From the NCBI GenBank assembly GCA_029937335.1, contig JAPYQD010000029.1, positions 1 through 8,612 on the forward strand: a DNA stretch of 8,612 nucleotides, read 5' to 3'. The position numbers and the translations under genes are program-made. The notes under the pieces were generated by a model. It worked only from the letters and a program-made list of their open reading frames with translations. It was not told where the DNA came from and made no database searches. Shown piece after piece: positions 6,435 to 8,612 of the stretch. The stretch's first letter is position 1, and every line of letters begins with the position of its first letter. Source of the DNA: Gammaproteobacteria bacterium (GTDB lineage Bacteria; Pseudomonadota; Gammaproteobacteria; PS1; Pseudothioglobaceae).

Positions 6435-7358
6435 ATGAAGATAATCAAGGCAGTTGTTGGTGTTTTGCGTAATGAATCTGGGCAAATACTCATTGCTAAA
6501 CGGCAAGATCATCAATTCATGGCTGGTTTTTGGGAGTTACCTGGTGGCAAGATAGAGAGCGATGAAACCACTGAAGAAACCATCATTAGAGAGCTTAATG
6601 AAGAGTTAGGCGTTAAGGTTAATACTTTAAGCCTACACCAAACAATGCAACATACCTATGCCGACAGAATGGTTGAGTTATGCATTTACAATATCGATCA
6701 ATACCAAAACACACCGTTAGGCATAGAAGGACAACAAATCGCTTGGGTATCTGTACAAGAACTGCACAACTACCAACTGCTACCGACCATGAAAGCCTTT
6801 ATTAATTCAATCACTTTGCCCAATAAATACTGGATTACCCCATCAACTAATCATCAAAGTGAGTCTTGGATGAAAAAATTTGACGAAAAAATGACACAAG
6901 ATATTAGCCTAATCCAGCTTCGAAGCAAAACTACGCTAGATAATCACTTTATCGCAGAACTTCACGACAAATGTAAACAACATAACGTTAAATTATTGAT
7001 TAATACCATTGATAAAAGCTTTGATGAATCTCATTGTGATGGTTGGCATATCACCACCGATGAGATGTTAAAGCTAAACAAAAATCCGTGTGATGAAAAC
7101 AAACTACTCGGCGCTTCTACTCATAGCCTAGATGAGGCACTCAAAGCACAAGAAATCGGCGCAGATTTTGTCGTCATTTCGCCTGTACAAGCCACGCAGA
7201 CCCACCCTGAAACTATTCCAATAGGCTGGAAAGCTGCTGAAGAAGTGGTGAGAAAACTCAATATCCCTGTGTATTTTTTAGGCGGTATGGATTTAGAAGA
7301 TTTAGATAAAACACTAAAAATTGGTGCGCAAGGTATTGCTGGGGTTAGTGCTTTTTAA
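6435..7358 (+). CDS. Nudix hydrolase (MutT-like) fused to ThiE-like domain
   Basis: A 307-residue two-domain protein. Residues 1-128 are a MutT-type Nudix hydrolase with a perfect Nudix box: G38-x5-E44-x7-R52-E-L-N-E56-E57-L-G-V. The MutT family hydrolyses oxidised dNTPs such as 8-oxo-dGTP. Residues 130-307 resemble thiamine-phosphate synthase, with IQLRSK (160-165), GASTH (226-230), DFVVISPVQATQTHP and FLGGM. This is the known gammaproteobacterial Nudix/ThiE fusion. Two ThiE positions differ from the classical enzyme: the Mg-binding Asp after LLIN is Thr191, and the Lys of the TxTK loop is His257. Thiamine synthesis by this domain is therefore doubtful. The start ATG has AGGT 7 nt upstream. 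The gene is divergent from gshA and its stop overlaps that of comF. Confidence 0.93.
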   Translation: MKIIKAVVGVLRNESGQILIAKRQDHQFMAGFWELPGGKIESDETTEETIIRELNEELGVKVNTLSLHQTMQHTYADRMVELCIYNIDQYQNTPLGIEGQQIAWVSVQELHNYQLLPTMKAFINSITLPNKYWITPSTNHQSESWMKKFDEKMTQDISLIQLRSKTTLDNHFIAELHDKCKQHNVKLLINTIDKSFDESHCDGWHITTDEMLKLNKNPCDENKLLGASTHSLDEALKAQEIGADFVVISPVQATQTHPETIPIGWKAAEEVVRKLNIPVYFLGGMDLEDLDKTLKIGAQGIAGVSAF

Positions 7359-8059
7359 TTAAACTTTGATTCTGCTCTGGCCAGCGTCATTACATCGCAA
7401 TATTTCACGTCTGTATTTTTTAATATGGTACTTGCTAATTCATTCAAACTTGAGCCTGTGGTCATCACGTCATCGACTAGTAGAACTTTACTATAGGGCA
7501 TCGGTTTAACACTAAAAGCACCTTTGATTTCTTGTCTGCGTTGTTCGGGGTTAAGGGTTGATAGTGGCTGTGTAGCTTTAATTCGATTAATGCTATGAGT
7601 GTCAATTATTATGTTGGTTTTTTTACTAATCACATTGAGTAACTCCAGCACTTGGTTATAGCCACGCTCTGCTATTCTACTGCGGCTCAGCGGCATGGGA
7701 ATGATGGCATCATATTCAACCCCTTTGCTAACAATAGACTGATACAAGTCATACAATTGATGGGAAAAATAATCGCCCACACAAAGTCGATGATCAAACT
7801 TAAAAATTTTGATTAAGTCTGCAATGGCATCTTGGTAATCATACAAAGTATAAGCGTGATTAAAAGCTGGGGCGTGTGCTAAACATTGCCCACAAAAATC
7901 TAATTTTCCACCAATAGGGTGGGCACAAGATTTACACCTGGGCTGATGATTACTAAAGCTAGACTCACACTCGTGACACACACAAAACTTGGCGCTTTCT
8001 GCACAAAGTACGCAAGATTGGTCAGGAATAAGTGCGCTTAATCGCGAGTAAATACCCAT
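7355..8059 (-). CDS. comF: ComF family protein (zinc-ribbon phosphoribosyltransferase)
   Basis: A 234-residue cytoplasmic protein of normal ComF length. The N-terminus has four Cys pairs, C16-x2-C19, C28-x2-C31, C42-x2-C45 and C56-x2-C59, forming a zinc-ribbon region. The phosphoribosyltransferase-like domain follows, with IIPMPLSRSRIAERGYNQ (119-136) and the PRPP-binding loop VLLVDDVMTTGSS (192-204; acidic pair D196-D197). ComF supports handling of incoming single-stranded DNA during natural transformation in competent bacteria (GntX in E. coli), but the gene is common in species not known to be competent. The ATG lies inside the end of yaaA (22-base overlap), so the two are probably co-transcribed. 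The stop codons of comF and the convergent Nudix gene overlap in TTAA, leaving no room for a terminator. Confidence 0.95.
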   Translation of the reverse strand: MGIYSRLSALIPDQSCVLCAESAKFCVCHECESSFSNHQPRCKSCAHPIGGKLDFCGQCLAHAPAFNHAYTLYDYQDAIADLIKIFKFDHRLCVGDYFSHQLYDLYQSIVSKGVEYDAIIPMPLSRSRIAERGYNQVLELLNVISKKTNIIIDTHSINRIKATQPLSTLNPEQRRQEIKGAFSVKPMPYSKVLLVDDVMTTGSSLNELASTILKNTDVKYCDVMTLARAESKFN

Positions 8060-8612
8060 GTTAAATCATCAGACATAGTTTGCCTAAATTGATAACCTTC
8101 AACATTAAAATCTTTGAGTAATTCTGGATCGGTGAGTCTGTTTTTAATCATATAGTTCACCATCAAACCGCGCGCGCGTTTTGCGTAAATACCGATAATT
8201 TTATAAGTATCGTTTTTAAGTTCTTTAAAAGCAATATTAACAATCTTAGCATTGATCGATTTTTTATCAATGCCTTTAAAATATTCATTAGACGCTAGGT
8301 TAATAATCACTTCAGACTCATCTTCATTCAGCACTTGTGAGATCTGATCACCCCAAAATTCATACAGATTTTTTCCTTGACTATTTTTGAGCTTGGTTCC
8401 CATTTCTAAACGGTAAGGCTGTATTAAATCAAGTGGTCTAATAACGCCATATAAGCCAGACAACATGCGCAAATGACCTTGCGCAAATTCAAAATCATCC
8501 AATGACAAACTCGGTGCATCGATGCCGTTGTAAACATCGCCCTTAAATGCTAACAGCGCTTGTTTGGCATTACTCAGTGTGAAAGGTGTGCTAAAAGTTT
8601 GAAAACGATCAA
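8038..8612 (-). CDS. yaaA: YaaA family (DUF328) peroxide-stress protein, N-terminus outside window
   Basis: The frame is open from the right edge to TAA at 8038-8040, giving about 190 residues of a protein that is 258 long in E. coli. About 67 N-terminal residues lie beyond 8612. Starting the gene at 8508 would be wrong: that codon is an internal TTG (Leu), and the upstream codons encode the conserved ALLAFKGDVYNGI segment. Further matches to E. coli YaaA are FAQGHLRMLSGLYGVIRPLD, QPYRLEMGTKL, FWGD, INLASNEYFK and YAKRARGLM. In E. coli YaaA limits intracellular free iron during hydrogen peroxide stress and belongs to the OxyR regulon; whether that holds here is inferred. It overlaps the start of comF. 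Confidence 0.96.
   Translation of the reverse strand, partial: DRFQTFSTPFTLSNAKQALLAFKGDVYNGIDAPSLSLDDFEFAQGHLRMLSGLYGVIRPLDLIQPYRLEMGTKLKNSQGKNLYEFWGDQISQVLNEDESEVIINLASNEYFKGIDKKSINAKIVNIAFKELKNDTYKIIGIYAKRARGLMVNYMIKNRLTDPELLKDFNVEGYQFRQTMSDDLTWVFTRD

Noticed and set aside
8038..8508. A complete 156-residue gene starting at 8508
   Set aside because: The codon at 8508 is TTG inside a longer frame. The upstream codons to the window edge encode conserved YaaA sequence, so the gene is partial.

Overview
The window looks like chromosomal DNA of a low-GC gammaproteobacterium. The 16S 5' end, the proteobacterial-type gshA, the Nudix-ThiE fusion and the rrn leader, whose boxA and boxC resemble those of E. 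coli, all point that way. The 16S and protein sequences recall the sulfur-oxidising SUP05/Thioglobus-Vesicomyosocius group, which includes bivalve symbionts. That placement rests on recognition, not on a computed tree.

Layout, left to right. Positions 1-357 are the 5' end of a 16S rRNA gene on the minus strand, cut by the window edge. Positions 358-619 hold its leader and promoter: a sigma70 core promoter with an exact TATAAT, a C-rich discriminator and boxB-, boxA- and boxC-like antitermination elements. A small rhodanese gene (663-1124, minus) lies directly upstream of the rrn promoter. Between the rhodanese gene and narL is a 254-base gap. It is not empty: it holds the 3' half of a decayed gene for a four-helix-bundle protein (the '23S rRNA intervening sequence protein' family), flanked by TTGA-rich repeats.

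Positions 1379-6397 are a tight minus-strand run of gshA, mnmE, narX and narL, in that transcription order, with overlaps or a 9-base gap at the junctions. It would couple glutathione synthesis and tRNA wobble-uridine modification to a NarX/NarL-type two-component system. The kinase lacks the periplasmic nitrate-sensing domain of classical NarX and carries a C-x-C...C-x2-C cluster in its GAF-like region, so its input is probably not periplasmic nitrate.

A 37-base divergent spacer separates gshA from a plus-strand Nudix hydrolase-ThiE fusion gene. The spacer contains a perfect 8-bp inverted repeat that carries an extended -10-like element on each strand. The fusion gene converges on comF with stop codons overlapping at TTAA, and comF overlaps the end of yaaA, whose N-terminal third lies outside the window.

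Most of the window is ordinary housekeeping DNA, and I see no new multi-gene system. The points most worth a second look are the truncated four-helix-bundle gene with its repeats, the reduced NarX, the symmetric gshA/Nudix promoter and the altered active-site positions of the ThiE domain.
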